This document shows positions 47,861 to 61,488 of a DNA stretch of 64,000 nt, piece after piece. The first letter of the stretch is position 1. Every line of letters begins with the position of its first letter. A program made the position numbers and the translations under genes. Source of the DNA: Atrina japonica (lineage: Eukaryota > Mollusca > Bivalvia > Pterioida > Pinnidae); the NCBI GenBank assembly GCA_030159075.1, contig BROG01000635.1, positions 197,001 to 261,000 of the forward strand. Direction: 5' to 3'. The notes under the pieces are model-generated. The model did not search any database. It was given only the letters and a program-made list of their open reading frames with translations, and was not told where the DNA came from.

Positions 47861-48335
47861 TACGATCGTTTCTATGCCAGGGCGTGCACAACATATGAAA
47901 ATTTCATATACAGAGGTAAACTACTCACTGACAAATTATTGACACAGGGATATCGAAAACCGCGTTTAATGTCAACGTTCCGCTAATTTTACGGTCGGTA
48001 TAATAGTCTTGTTTGCGACTACTCTGTTTCACTAAGTGAAATATTGAGTTGCCTTTTCGTTTGCGGTTGTTGAGACGTCTGTACCAATTGTGACGAGGAT
48101 AAACTTCTCACTTGTTTCATTGGACTTGACTGTGGGCTCACGGCGGGTGTGACCGGTCGACAGGGGATGCTTACTCCTCCATGGCACCTGATCCCACCTC
48201 TTGGTTTCCAGAGGTCCGTGTTTGTCCATTTTTACCGGATTTGTATCTATGTCCTGGACATTCTATTGATTTATACTTTGGTATCTGAAATTTTTATATT
48301 CTATCGATTAGACTTCATCAGTTGATGGCAAATTA
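47861..48335 (+). mobile_element. PLE 3' fragment inside a split hammerhead
   Basis: 47861-47873 reads TACGATCGTTTCT, the left part of a hammerhead motif. The PLE follows at once: codons for ARACTTYENFIYRGKLLTDK and QGYRKPRLMSTFR in one frame (about 47875-47983), a broken GRYN block, and the complete tail to the common 3' end at 48300. CTATCGATTAGACTTCATCA then follows, the right part of the hammerhead, for about 35 bases. The coding part is about 110 bases, the last third of the reverse transcriptase only. The hammerhead would lie on the minus strand, antisense to the PLE. Confidence 0.75.
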
Positions 48336-48649
48336 AAAAGAAAGATGCTAAATGCTATACATAAATGCATTGCCAAAACTAACGTAAAAGATCTAACATG
48401 AGTAGGAAATGCAACTACTGTAAACTAACATAATTCGACAACTTCATACTTCTGAAATGACATCATTCGATAATTTTACACTTACATCTGAAATAAATAG
48501 TAAATATAAAAACTATACACTTAACTTTGACACAAGTAGGACTCTTGACAACTTAACATTTAGATTTGACGCCAATAGTATATTCGACGTGCTTACCGAT
48601 AGAAATGACGGCAGCAGTTCAATCTAAAGTTTTACATTTAGAATTGACA
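48336..48649. other. Degenerate edge of the 39-bp minisatellite
   Basis: Loose copies of 'tagacatcAgnagtAnAnTCGAC' words occur every 40-60 bases, becoming regular after 48650. Confidence 0.4.
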
Positions 48650-49110
48650 TCACCAGCGTATTCGACAACTTGCACTTAGATTTGTAAACAGCAGTACACT
48701 CGACTGCTTTACACTTAGATTAGACACCAGCAGTACAATCGACTGCTTTACACTTATATTAGACACCAGCAGTACACTCGACTGCTTTACACTTAGATTA
48801 GACACCAGCAGTACAATCGACTGCTTTACACTTAGATTAGACACCAGCAGTACACTCGACTGCTTTACACTTAGATTAGACACCAGCAGTACACTCGACT
48901 GCTTTACACTTAGATTAGACACCAGCAGTACACTCGACTGCTTTACACTTAGATTAGACATCAGCAGTACACTGGACTGCTTTACACTTAGATTAGACAC
49001 CAGCAGTACACTCGACTGCTTTGCACTTAGATTAGATACCAGCAGTACAATCGACTGCTTTACACTTATATTAGACACCAGCAGTACAATCGACAAATTC
49101 ACAGGTAGAA
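48650..49110. repeat. 39-bp minisatellite, about 11 copies
   Basis: The unit has ACACCAGCAGTACACTCGAC and TGCTTTACACTTAGATTAG. It is 39 bases, 13 codons, so a minus-strand frame of 159 residues stays open with a 13-residue repeat (VLLVSNLSVKQSS). With no start context, signal or non-repeat flank, this frame is most likely an accident of the period. Confidence 0.9.
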
Positions 49111-50094
49111 TTGTCACAATCATGTGCATTAGCGGGTTTTAGACTTTTAAAATATTAAACATGATTTTAGATCAATAAGACACTCGACAGGCATTCTTAT
49201 AAGTTTGACATCAATAGAACACTCGACCACTTTCACTTACAGTTTACAAAAGTAGAAAAATTTAAATTCAGGTTTGATGTCAGTGTAACATTTGATAACT
49301 TCTTACACGACATTTGATAAAAGTAGAAAAACTCTATAACTTTATAGCGAGGATTTGACCTAGGAAAAATAAATAATAGCATTCCAATCAAGACCTAAAA
49401 TCACACCACTAGTCAGAGTGATCGTTCTTAAAGCAGGGTTTGACCCAGCGTTAGAAGGCAATTTCAATATCATAAATTTTTTCACAAATCCCTAATTTTT
49501 GTTTGATACATGCTACTATCTACGTTCGTATTCCTGAGATATTCCCACAAGCAAAGTGTCATCGCTAACGAACAAATATAAATGTCTTATGCCGTAGATT
49601 TTCGTGGCACGTTGATGTAGACGTCTCACCTTTCAAATCTTTTAAAATACCGAACAACTTTTTTCAGATTTTTTTTATAAATAAAGCAATCCTTTTAATT
49701 CCCATGAATGAGGTATGTTATAATTTGTATATCTTTTTAAATCTGTTTTTCGAATAATCACGTAGAACAAACCCACAGCATATTTTCTTATCGATGAAGG
49801 ATGATATGTACAAAGATATGATGTACCTTTTGCTAATGACCTTTTCATGCTAAGTGTTCAACAAACCGATTAGGCAACATTTGCGTGTTCTTTTGTATAA
49901 TGTCGTAATATGGCTTTGGCGTTGACGGATACAGATTAAAAGATTAAGTTGAGAAAAAGTTTTTCGACGATAGATGTGCAACACATTTATGCATTTCTTC
50001 TGTGGATTAAGTGGCCACTTAAGAAACAAGTCGCGCCTGCTGATAGTTTGACAATGTTGATTTCAAAGTTTGCTGGTAGGTATATTGTGATAAA
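49111..50094. other. No feature seen
   Basis: A few weak minisatellite-like words near 49180-49340; nothing else was recognised. Confidence 0.35.
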
Positions 50095-50229
50095 AACATA
50101 TAAAGATCAAAGTAGTGTGTAGGTGTTGGCAAAGTGACATTCTCTCTCTCTCTTTCTCTCTCTCTCTCTGTCATATAAAGATCAAAGTAGTGTGTAGGTG
50201 TTGGCAAAGTGACATTCTCTCTCACTCTT

Positions 50230-50319
<90 letters not shown>
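50095..50319. repeat. (CT)n microsatellite with a duplicated flank
   Basis: A block of about 53 bases beginning CATATAAAGATCAAAGTAGT and ending in TGACATTCTCTCTC occurs at about 50096 and again at about 50172. Each copy is followed by CT repeats, short after the first and about 50 units after the second. Confidence 0.9.
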
Positions 50320-50322
<3 letters not shown>

Positions 50323-50925
50323 ATTAGCAAAATTGTTAAGTCCCACTTTCTTGTACTGATTGTATATTATAATTTTGATTGTGTAAGGCAGTGATTCTTG
50401 AACAAGACAAGATTTTAATCCGTAGCTGATTTCCATTTGAGGTTCCCGGTGGAAGAATTGACTTGGCACTTTAATATTTTGACACTGCTAAATATTCGAC
50501 TTGAACGTAATATCAACACCAGTGTGTTACTGGTACAATTACTTTAAAAAACAATTAACATTACATTGTTGTTAATCGGAGGCCATCTCATATATTTGTG
50601 TATGTAATTAGAAATCTATTCATACGACGATGACTTTATCAAACAGATTTAATGTCCATACAGCAGTTATTGAAAAAGTGCTAATATAACACATAGAAAA
50701 TAACAAAGGAGTACATGAATATCGCATTGACGGCTTTAGAGATTTAAGCGATTACTCTTTAAGAATTATTTGTATAATAATGGACTTGTATTTGTTAAAG
50801 AAGAGGCTATTTCAAACAATATTAATTGTGTACAAGGTAGCCTTACTTATGAATGAAAATATTTGAACAAATAAACAACATAAATTAACTCTTAATTGAA
50901 ATTCACGGTGTTACCTGATAGAGGT
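50320..50925. other. No feature seen
   Basis: AT-rich with no credible frame. Confidence 0.35.
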
Positions 50926-51090
50926 TGTTGAGTTGTATGTAACAATTGTTACGAGAATTTCTTCCTCACCTATTTCATTTGAATTTGACTTTGGACCCGC
51001 GGGCGACTGTGACCGTCAACAGGAAATTCTTACTCCTCCATGCCACCTGATCCCACCTGTTGATTGCCAGAGCTCCGTATTTGTCTAATA
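50926..51090 (+). mobile_element. Diverged PLE 3' tail
   Basis: Blocks: GAGGTTGTTGAGTTGTATG, CAATTGTTACGAGAATTTCT, CTCCTCCATGCCACCTGATC, CCAGAGCTCCGTATTTGTC. The 3' end is lost. Confidence 0.65.
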
Positions 51091-51794
51091 TTCACATTTT
51101 GTAGATTGTATAATTCATAATTAGGACCATAATAAATCTTGAATTACCCTGCCGATCAGCCAAAAATTAAAAGGTTGATTACGAAGGTGTTAAATATAAT
51201 TGAACAAAGAGAAAACGGCAAATCTTGGGGACAGAAGTGAGGACCAAGAGCTAGAATATTTATGCATATACCTTTTAACTGTCACAAATGTTTATCGAAC
51301 TTAAGGTTTACTCTAGAAGGCGTTCTTTGATAACGTTTTTTCGCGTAATTATATGTCTTGGTAATTACTTTTAGTTGAACTAGTTCCATCGAATAAAAAT
51401 ATTTCAGATACATATAACCAAAATGTGTCATTGAAAATGTTTACAGAGAGAGTTTTATATAAGTTAAAAACAACTCACACAGAAATAACATTCACCCAAT
51501 GTTATTTTTGTTTTTAGGTGGGGAGGAGGAAATCTTTATAATAATATTAATCGATGACTGATATATTTAATACTAGAGAGACATTTATATGTTGACAAAT
51601 ATATCATCATACCATCTTTACACATTCCAGGATTTGCTTAAATGGTGTTCTAGATATTAAAAAGACAATGATCAGATGTAATCGTTTTCTGTTGATTGTA
51701 ATACAGTTAATAACGTGTTATATATATAATGATTGATTCTTTACTACTGCAATTCTTAAGATGGCATCATAGACTAGCACAATCAATGCATTTT
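51091..51794. other. No feature seen
   Basis: AT-rich spacer before the minisatellite. Confidence 0.35.
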
Positions 51795-52460
51795 TTACAT
51801 TATACACGATCATTTATATATTTGTTTACAATATACACGATCATTTATGTATGCGTTTTTTACAATATACACGATCATTTATTTATTTGTTTACAATATA
51901 CACGATCATTTATATATTTGTTTACAATATACATGATCATTTATGTATGCGTTTTTTACAATATATGCGGTCATTTGCGTATGCGTTTTTTACAATATAC
52001 ACGATCATTTATATATGCATTTACAATATACATGATCATTTATGTATGCGTTTTTACAATATACACGATCATTTATATATGCGTTTTTTACAATATACAC
52101 GATCATTTATATATGAGTTTTTACAATATACACGATCATTTATATATGCGTTTTGTTTACAATATACATGATCATTTATATATGCGTTTTTTTACAATAT
52201 ACACGATCATTTATATATGACTTTTGTTTACAATATTCACGGTCGTTTATATATGCGTTTTTTACAATATACACGATCATTTTTATATGAGTTTTTACAA
52301 TATACACGATCATTTGTATATGCGTTTTTTACAATATACACGATCATTTATATATGCGTTTTTTTACAATATACACGATAATTTATATATGCGTTTTTTT
52401 CAATATACACGGTCATTTATATATACCTTTTGTTTACAATATACATCATCATTTATCATT
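51795..52460. repeat. AT-rich minisatellite, 34-38-bp unit, about 19 copies
   Basis: The unit reads TTTACAATATACACGATCAT then TTATATATGCGTTTTT. Differences in T-run length make the period vary. Variants of the CGATC core (TGATC, CGGTC) are scattered. Plus-strand frames of 163, 106 and 98 residues across it are repeat artefacts. Confidence 0.95.
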
Positions 52461-52465
52461 TTATG

Positions 52466-52640
52466 TACAGTGGAACCTCTCCTAAAGATTACCTCGATTA
52501 GAAGACCACCCCGCATTTAAGACCGGAAATATTAAACCTTTTGCGAATTTCTTGATAATTATTAAATAAGTCCAGATCCTCTTCTAAGAGACAACTTTGC
52601 TAAACAGGCCAATTTGAGTCGGGCAGTTAGATGGTTTGAA
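52466..52640. repeat. Dispersed repeat of the 'gaccacct' type, longer copy
   Basis: GTACAGTGGAACCTCTCCTA, ATTACCTCGATTAGAAGACC and CTTCTAAGAGACAACTTTGC. Related words occur in the short element at 13343 and around 59633. No terminal inverted repeats are clear in this copy. Confidence 0.5.
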
Positions 52641-53469
52641 TATTATGGCTCCTTTGTATTCATCATCATAGTTTCTACCCACAGTAATAGTTATATCTAA
52701 CTTTTCGTTTTATTTTTTATACCTTATTTAGGATAACTGCAATTTTGTGAATGTTGATGGCAATTGATACACATATGACGTCATTTCAACAACAGATTGT
52801 TCTTTGACGTCATTTCCAGGAATCTGTATCATTTTTCAGTCCAAATTTACAGGATGCATTTATGGTGAAAAGCTTTATATTGTTTCTTTACCAGATTTCT
52901 GACTTACTAAAGTACATTATTCATATGTCTGTTTGTTTATGCAGAGACTTGTCATTCGCGGTGTAAGGTTGCAGATGGAAAAGTATAAATAACGAATTTT
53001 CTGATCTATCTTACGGGCTGTCGACCACTTTTTTCCCATATGTTCATTTTTCATTCTTCAAACACTTATTCCCTGCTGTGTTCATCTTATTCTACTAATA
53101 GGAACAGGGAAACTGTAGAGAAATATATATCATATCTGTTTTAGTTATTGACGATATGAGTAGATACTTCTCCCAGAATTTTATGTCTGCTTCCTTTAAA
53201 TATATCTGAATTAGAATCTACGTATCTGATTAGATCTAGGAACCTGTTATCAAGGCCAAAGTAACAAGATGCTGTCAAATCAGACTGTTGATCAAAATAA
53301 CCTTCAAGTGTTACAATGAAAAATGATTTCTGTATAATACACAATGATCGTCGATTAACCTGTTACGGATAACAACGGTATCAGGAGGTTGATAAAGTTT
53401 ACCTCCGTATAAGAGTTATAAGATGTATAAACTGAGCTAAATTCTGCACTGATTTGATTAGAATACAAT
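52641..53469. other. No feature seen
   Basis: AT-rich; a 67-codon minus-strand frame (53141-53344) is unsupported. Confidence 0.35.
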
Positions 53470-54120
53470 GTCACTATCATACATTTTCACTCTAACATGC
53501 AATGTTAACATGTTTTGTCACTCATACATTTTCCCTTACATGTAATGCCACTCATACATTCTCTCTTACATGTATCGTCACTTATACACACTACTAACAT
53601 GCAATGTTAACATGTTTTGTCACTCATACATTTTCCCTTAGATGTAATGCCACTCATACATTCTCTCTTACATGTATCGTCACTCATACACACTGCTAAC
53701 ATGCAATGTTAACATGTATCGTCACTCATACATTTTCCCTTAGATGTAATGCCACTCATACATTCTCTCTTACATGTATCGTCACTCATACATTTTCCCT
53801 TAGATGTAATGCAACTCATACATTCTCTCTTACATGTATCGTCACTCATACACACCACTAACATGCAATGTTACTCTCATACACTTTCCCTAACATACGT
53901 TATCACTATTGTGCATTTTCACTACCATACGTGTTCAATAACATACCATTTCACATACATGCAGTGTCACACTCATACATGTCCATACGTTGTCGCTATC
54001 AAACTATTTCACTTACATGCATCTTCATTAGCATGCAATGCCACTAACATACAACGTCATACTCACACATTTTTAATTTGTTGTCACTCTCATACAATTT
54101 CTCCAACCTACATTTAAACT
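53470..54120. repeat. Minisatellite of about 30 bp with higher-order copies
   Basis: CACTCATACATTTTCCCTTA, then (C/G)ATGTAATGC and CACTCATACATTCTCTCTTA alternate with AACATGCAATGTTAACATG. A larger block of about 105 bases recurs near 53485, 53590 and 53690. After 53900 the units decay. The His/Ser-rich 122-residue frame is an artefact. Confidence 0.85.
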
Positions 54121-54594
54121 AACATAAGATGTCAACATTACAAATTTTAAATAACACACATTTTCTCCTTTCTATTCGAGAATCAGATATGTAAATATCC
54201 ACGTCTATCTTTTAATTCCTTGTCAAAATTAATCCTATAATGAATAGAGAATCTCAGAAAATATTTGTACCGTTCAGTGATAAACCGTTTCTCGTAATGT
54301 CAGATAAGTGTGTTTGTGATGTATTAATTTCATCATCAGACTTTCCTGGAGCCAGATCATTGTACGTGCTTGGCAAAATCTATGATTTTGTGTCATGTAT
54401 GACATGTGTGTGAGATAACATTATCCGAGACGTTGATGTACACTTCAGTACCGTTTTGTTCAAAAGTTTTATCACGTGGTTCATTGTTTGTTCTTTAGAT
54501 GTCTAAACATAATACTTTTTACTTTTAGAATGACGTCACTATTTGTCCGTGGTAACTTTAAGCATATATACGTTTCTGTAATATTTATCTTACA

Positions 54595-54835
54595 GGGGCA
54601 TGCGTGTCCAAGTGGGTTAGGGCATCGCGCTTTGAACCATGAAGTCATTCACTTCTGGTCAGCGCAAGTTGGAGACCCAATGGAACCTAAGCTGATAAAG
54701 TTCCCCAGTTTACTTGCAGAAGGCCAGTGGTCTTTCCCTGGGTTCTGTGTAACCTGATTCTCTCCTCAAACATTAAAACTGGGACGCTACCATATAACTG
54801 AAAAATTGTTGATTGTAGCGTAAAACACTATTTAA
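54595..54835 (+). mobile_element. tRNA-derived SINE, near full length
   Basis: Head GTGTCCAAGTGGGTTAGGGC (A-box type) and a poor B box. Body CCCAGTTTACTTGCAGAAGG and TCTTTCCCTGGGTTCTGTG, AAACTGGGACGCTACCATAT, tail TTGTTGATTGTAGCGTAAAA, then short AAATTC repeats. The 93-codon frame across it is not a gene. Confidence 0.75.
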
Positions 54836-54884
54836 AATTCAAATTCAAATAAACTTTTATCCCTTACAATGGTCCACGCTAAAA

Positions 54885-55010
54885 CTTTGAGAATACTCTC
54901 AGCCATGAAAGTATTCTTAACTGCTCAACCAATCACACTTAAGGATTAGCTAGAACCTCATACTTAAGTAATTCTCACATTTTGATCACGTGAGAATTTG
55001 TTGTTATCAC
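54885..55010. repeat. Dispersed repeat family D, copy 2
   Basis: Starts after the SINE and shares word order with 30275-30420. It has inverted words ATTCTCA/TGAGAAT at both ends. Confidence 0.4.
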
Positions 55011-55844
55011 ATATGACACATAACTTTCACGTAGAATGATTAAGCTTGGCAGGGAAATAGTTTTTACCTAAATTCATTTTTTAAAGATTCATTTAAAAGC
55101 TAATTATTAATCACAGATCTTCGATTCATGAACATATATTTCGGTAAAGATAAACAATTCTGTAAGGCTTTTCGTATTCGTACAACGAGTGATTGGTGGT
55201 AAGGCTGTGTAGCTATATACTATTAATTTTTCTCAGTACTTTTACAAAGGGTTGCGTATAGATCATGATAAGCCTCTTTCCATGAATATTTGATATCTAA
55301 ACAGAATGCTCCAACTTGTCAGTCATCTATGCTTCATGTTACCGCAAAAAGAGTATATCAAAGGTATGTATTAATACAAAAACATTCATTTCTGATCAGA
55401 TAATGTACTGATTTACAGAGGAGGAAGAATTTATTTACGATAGATATAATTAAAAACAGTTTTATCGGCTTCTTTACTTGAACATTTATTTGAACATAAA
55501 GCTATCTCTTGAATAATATATATTGTTTGTGTAAAGTCTTAATATGATATAAAATCTGTAATCTGACTTGAAACAGGTATCATTAATTACATATGATTTG
55601 TATCATTCTTAAGGTATACAGACAACTCCGAAGTTAGCATACCACGACCAAATACGTCTGTTTGGTAAAGAATACTGCAACATTTTGTTTTATTTCAGAT
55701 GTATTAAAGCATCAAGAGTATTTTTAAACCACAGATCTATATCTGTAATAAACTGCATTTCCTTTTCTGAATGCATTCCCGCAATTATATTGTAATATAT
55801 GTGATACACATGTTCATATTAAGGACGTTTTCACCTTAAGTCAG
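55011..55844. other. No feature seen
   Basis: AT-rich, no supported frame. Confidence 0.35.
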
Positions 55845-56105
55845 CTCGGGTTCAAGTAAAATTGAAGAAGTATCAAACAATAATCAAAACTCAAGTCCAT
55901 TATAACACGACGAATTAGATGTGCAAATGGTCTCAACATGAAGGACAATTACGAATCCCAAACGGGATAAGATCAGGTATCCGGAAGGAGTCAGCGTCTT
56001 CTGCTGGCTTGCCACACCTGTCGCAAATGCTCCATGGAAACCTTTCTAGTTCGATGAACAGGTCTAATTCGGTAAAAAGGTCAAGTTTAAGACTAAAGGT
56101 TTCTA
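55845..56105 (-). repeat. Dispersed repeat family B, longest copy
   Basis: The minus strand has a stretch coding for a Cys/Pro-rich end (CDRCGKPAEDADSF), then GCTGACTCCTTCCGGATACC, TTTGGGATTCGTAATTGTCC, CATTTGCACATCTAATTCG and TTGATACTTCTTCAATTTTA. It is longer than the copy at 13840 on the 5' side. The residues look like the end of a retroelement protein, but no catalytic domain is present. Confidence 0.6.
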
Positions 56106-56875
56106 GTTTATTTACCGACTACCTCTCGGGGAAAGTTGTTAATATTACTTGTAGACGACCGATTGTATTTCGTTCATTCATGGTAACCAGGTTTTCTCTG
56201 CCAATTTTTAAAGTGCCCTCATATATACATAAAGATATTATGTGTCATAAAACACAAGTGCATCACACACGGCGCATGCACATACATAACTGTAAATATA
56301 CTTTTTTTTATATTCCGCCTGCTAACATTGTTAACCGACCATAAGAAAAATCACATTTGATATATGATGTCACAATGAAATACATGACGTTATAGACACA
56401 ACACTCTAAAACTTTTCCATAACATATGTTTTAACATTACAAAAGCAGCCAGAGCATTTCAGAGAAATTGGAATAGTTAAGTGTAATTATGAAGAGAAAA
56501 GAATATATATTAAATTTTGACTGAGTCGTCCGTTTTTCGCATGAGAGCGTATCTTTTTATATACAATCCTCAGTACATGTACTTGTCTGCTTTGCTTTAT
56601 ACTACGAATACACGTATCCCCTGTACTTGTGTTCCTCTGCAAACATCTGACAAATTTCCCCTCATTATATATTTTTATGTAGGTAATCAATATTGTTCTC
56701 ATGTAAAAGTACACGATATACTTTTTTTGTTGAGTTCTTAGTGTTGTAACTACTTTTGCATCAACTCACATTGACAAACATGCGTATGGTCTTGATCGTT
56801 CTAACTTATCTAGATGTAGAGAAGTAATGCGCTAACAATTTTGAGCTATTCGTATTTTTTTTTGTTTTGATTTTT
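56106..56875. other. No feature seen
   Basis: Open frames near 56487-56741 on both strands lack recognisable motifs. Confidence 0.35.
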
Positions 56876-57200
56876 TTCTGTTTGATTGCTGTTTTACATT
56901 CCACAAATAATTTTTCACTTATTGGAAGATGTCACCAAATGTATGCGACATGCTACACATTTTGGCCGGTGCTATGAACTGACGCCATGGCAGTGATGGT
57001 ACGTTAAGCTGTCTTCACGCCTTCAGCGACACGGGACCACGGGTCTCTTTCGAATGATTCCCTGACATGACCACATTTCACTAGAGATGCCTATCGCTTA
57101 GCGAAAGAACATCCATTACCATTTTAAAGTCTTTGGTATAAGGTATTGAACCTAGGACCTGCGGTTTGCGAGTTTAACGCACTACCACTAGACTACAACA
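56876..57200 (+). repeat. Dispersed repeat family C with tRNA-like end
   Basis: Diverged start, then GGAAGATGTCACCAAATG, TTTTGGCCGGTGCTATGAAC and GACACGGGACCACGGG. It ends GGTATTGAACCTAGGACCTG and GTTTAACGCACTACCACTAG, which reads as a tRNA-like segment on the minus strand. Confidence 0.6.
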
Positions 57201-57399
57201 TACTCAGTCTGGGAATTTATATCCAATTCCTTCTTATATATGAAGATATCAAATGCATAAAACAACTTTTTAAAATATAATCATCGTTGGGACAAATTTT
57301 CATGTTTTCCATTTATCTCCATTTGTCCGATAATAGTTGTTAAATCGTTTATACCGCTTGTGATCAGAATTCAATCTTCATTTGATGTATATTCATTTT

Positions 57400-57545
57400 T
57401 GTCTGTGGACCCACATCGGGTGTCACTGGTCTGCAAGGGATGAGAAATCGTCTCCAGGGCATGTGACTCCACCTCTGAATTTCCAAAGGATCCACACTTG
57501 TTCAATATTCATCATATAAATGTATTGTTATTTGGACTACCTAAT
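57400..57545 (+). mobile_element. Old, diverged PLE 3' tail
   Basis: TGTGGACCCACATCGGGTGT, CACTGGTCTGCAAGGGATG, GTGACTCCACCTCTGAATTT and CCTAATATTTTACAC keep the tail order at low identity. Confidence 0.5.
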
Positions 57546-57639
57546 ATTTTACACAATATTCTATTGTTTAACATTTTACGCTCCAAGATGAAATGTGTCT
57601 TTCAAACAATATCCCAGGATGCAAACCGAATGTTGTGAT

Positions 57640-57790
57640 CTAGGAGGAGAGCGTTCGACTTACAAAAGGAAAGGAGTCGGATTCGATTTCTTTCACAAGA
57701 TCATGCTTATGACTTTAAGAGATGTAACGACTTTTGATTCAACAAGCTTTGAAAACCATGGGTCTTCCGGTTGAGCCCGATACCAATTGC
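57640..57790 (+). mobile_element. SINE-like family F, copy 1
   Basis: GGAGGAGAGCGTTCGACTTA, AGTCGGATTCGATTTC and TCACAAGATCATGC look like a degraded tRNA-derived head. A related order is at 61245. Confidence 0.4.
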
Positions 57791-59632
<1,842 letters not shown>

Positions 59633-59803
59633 AAAACCTGCTATAGCAAACACCTCTATATAAGGATTACCTGTTTATAAAGGTCAGCTCTTTCAAGTCC
59701 CTTGACTGCACACTTCAACTAAATTGAACCTATGTATAAGGGTCACCTGTACATAAAGGTTAACACTTTCTTGTCCTTTGGGTTGCCCCTATATACAGGT
59801 TTC
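59633..59803. repeat. Repeat between two (AT)n tracts
   Basis: AAAACCTGCTATAGCAAACA at the left and CCCCTATATACAGGTTTCAT at the right form a rough inverted pair (AAACCTG/CAGGTTT). Inside, TATATAAGGATTACCTGT recurs in form as TGTATAAGGGTCACCTGT. It is probably a MITE related to the 'gaccacct' family. Confidence 0.45.
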
Positions 59804-59810
59804 ATTATAT

Positions 59811-59890
<80 letters not shown>
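59804..59890. repeat. (AT)n microsatellite, second tract
   Basis: About 43 AT units with one phase slip near 59820. Confidence 0.95.
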
Positions 59891-59895
<5 letters not shown>

Positions 59896-61244
59896 TTATA
59901 CCAGTGTAATAAATGTATCATATACCTGAATAACTGTCTACTTTCATCATAGTGTTGCATTAGGCAATATCGCAATGAGATGCGTACACCAGTGGCTTAC
60001 AGTGAAAATTTAATCTGGCAATAAGAACATGGGCCTTAACGTGACCTTTTCAGAAAACAAAAGTTACTGGTACATTATTGTCTTCCTGTTTCCATATCAT
60101 GGCATGTAAGCTAGGGGAACCTGCAGCCGCCGATACTAAAATGACATCTGAGATACAGAAAATAACACTTTGGCGACATGTATGTGGCTCGTGCGACATG
60201 TAACAATGTTTGGTGGCAGTTTTCTATACGACCAGAACATGTTGAAAAGTATTCATTGTAGTAATGGCGTAATTTTATATTTACAATTAACCTCATTTGA
60301 TACTGTCACTGGCTTCTGTCAAAATATGTAATTACATTCTTCAGCTGTAAGTTATCTCAGAATTAGCACGGCCTGAACTTGATTTATCTGTGTTAGAAGC
60401 AATTGGCTGTCGATCATTTGATCAAATTAGTATTATAGTATAGAACTACTGTTCGTATAACAATCGCAATTTTGTTAAAATTGTATCGCATCAAACATTT
60501 TGTCAATGCATGCATACCATGGGAAGGACAAATAAGAGTGCATTGAGATTAATTGTTGCATTTTCCATTATATTTCGCTTGCACACATTTACAGTTATAT
60601 ATCAACACTATCTATAATGTTAAGGGGGATTTTGAGCCAATATCAGAGAAACATTTTAGAATTATTACAAATATCTAGAATGAACTCCTTTTGATGTAAA
60701 CGTATTATACAAATACAGAATCTGAATCGATCTTTCCACGGAATTTTATGAGACGATTTTTATCACGATAGTTTTGATCTCAATATATTACGTCTGCCGA
60801 CATCATTTGATGTGTATAACTTTTGCTATTTCGCTAGATGTATGTGTGCTATACATTTTGAGATAACATTATACATAATATTTAAATACTTAATTAAAAA
60901 ATGCTAATTTTAGGTTTAAGGATGATCTACTGTTTTATTACGTCGTAGATACATCAGGGGATACAACAATTTTGATATTGTCAGATTTTGCAGAAAATAA
61001 GTATAAAGAGGTGTTTGGATGATATTTTTTATGAATATAGCAATTGGGTATGGTAGCAAAATAAAAGCCTGTCAAAATTTGATATTGTCCGACTTTCATG
61101 AAAAATGGTACTTTGGGGTATTTTCATATAACGAATTCAATGGCTGATGTTATGAAAGTTTCCGTTGTCATGGTAACAAAATAAAGGCCACTTATTGGTC
61201 AAAACAAAGATATTTTCAGATGATGCTCTTTATACCATGTATTT
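59891..61244. other. No gene; one imperfect internal duplication
   Basis: 60965-61080 and 61070-61190 resemble each other (TTTTGATATTGTCAGATTTT / TTTGATATTGTCCGACTTTC; GGTAGCAAAATAAAAGCC / GGTAACAAAATAAAGGCC) at a spacing of about 110 bases. Confidence 0.4.
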
Positions 61245-61455
61245 CTCTAATAAGAGGGGGAACGTTCGACTCGCAAATACAAGGTATATGGTTCGATTAC
61301 GAGACCATACCTGAAACTTAAAACATATCGTCGAGCAAGCATGACACGTAAAGAAATCTTCTATGGTGTCGACAGACAGAATAGGTTAAACTGGTATTGT
61401 CCCCAACTCTAGTGACATCTCCATCTTCGAGGGATATAAACACCATCAAACTAAA
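61245..61455 (+). mobile_element. SINE-like family F, copy 2
   Basis: GGGGAACGTTCGACTCGCAA, ATGGTTCGATTACGAGACC (B-box-like), GAGCAAGCATGACACG and GGATATAAACACCATC. It continues to within 35 bases of the inverted-repeat element at 61489. Confidence 0.5.
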
Positions 61456-61488
61456 ACAAGGAATAATATTGCATCAATACTCTGACAA

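Noticed and set aside
50019..50469. Arg-Glu repeat protein
   Set aside because: Antisense translation of the (CT)n tract.
51729..52520. Frames of 163, 106 and 98 residues rich in Tyr, Ile and His
   Set aside because: Fall wholly within an AT-rich minisatellite whose unit length varies; frames change wherever a T is gained or lost.
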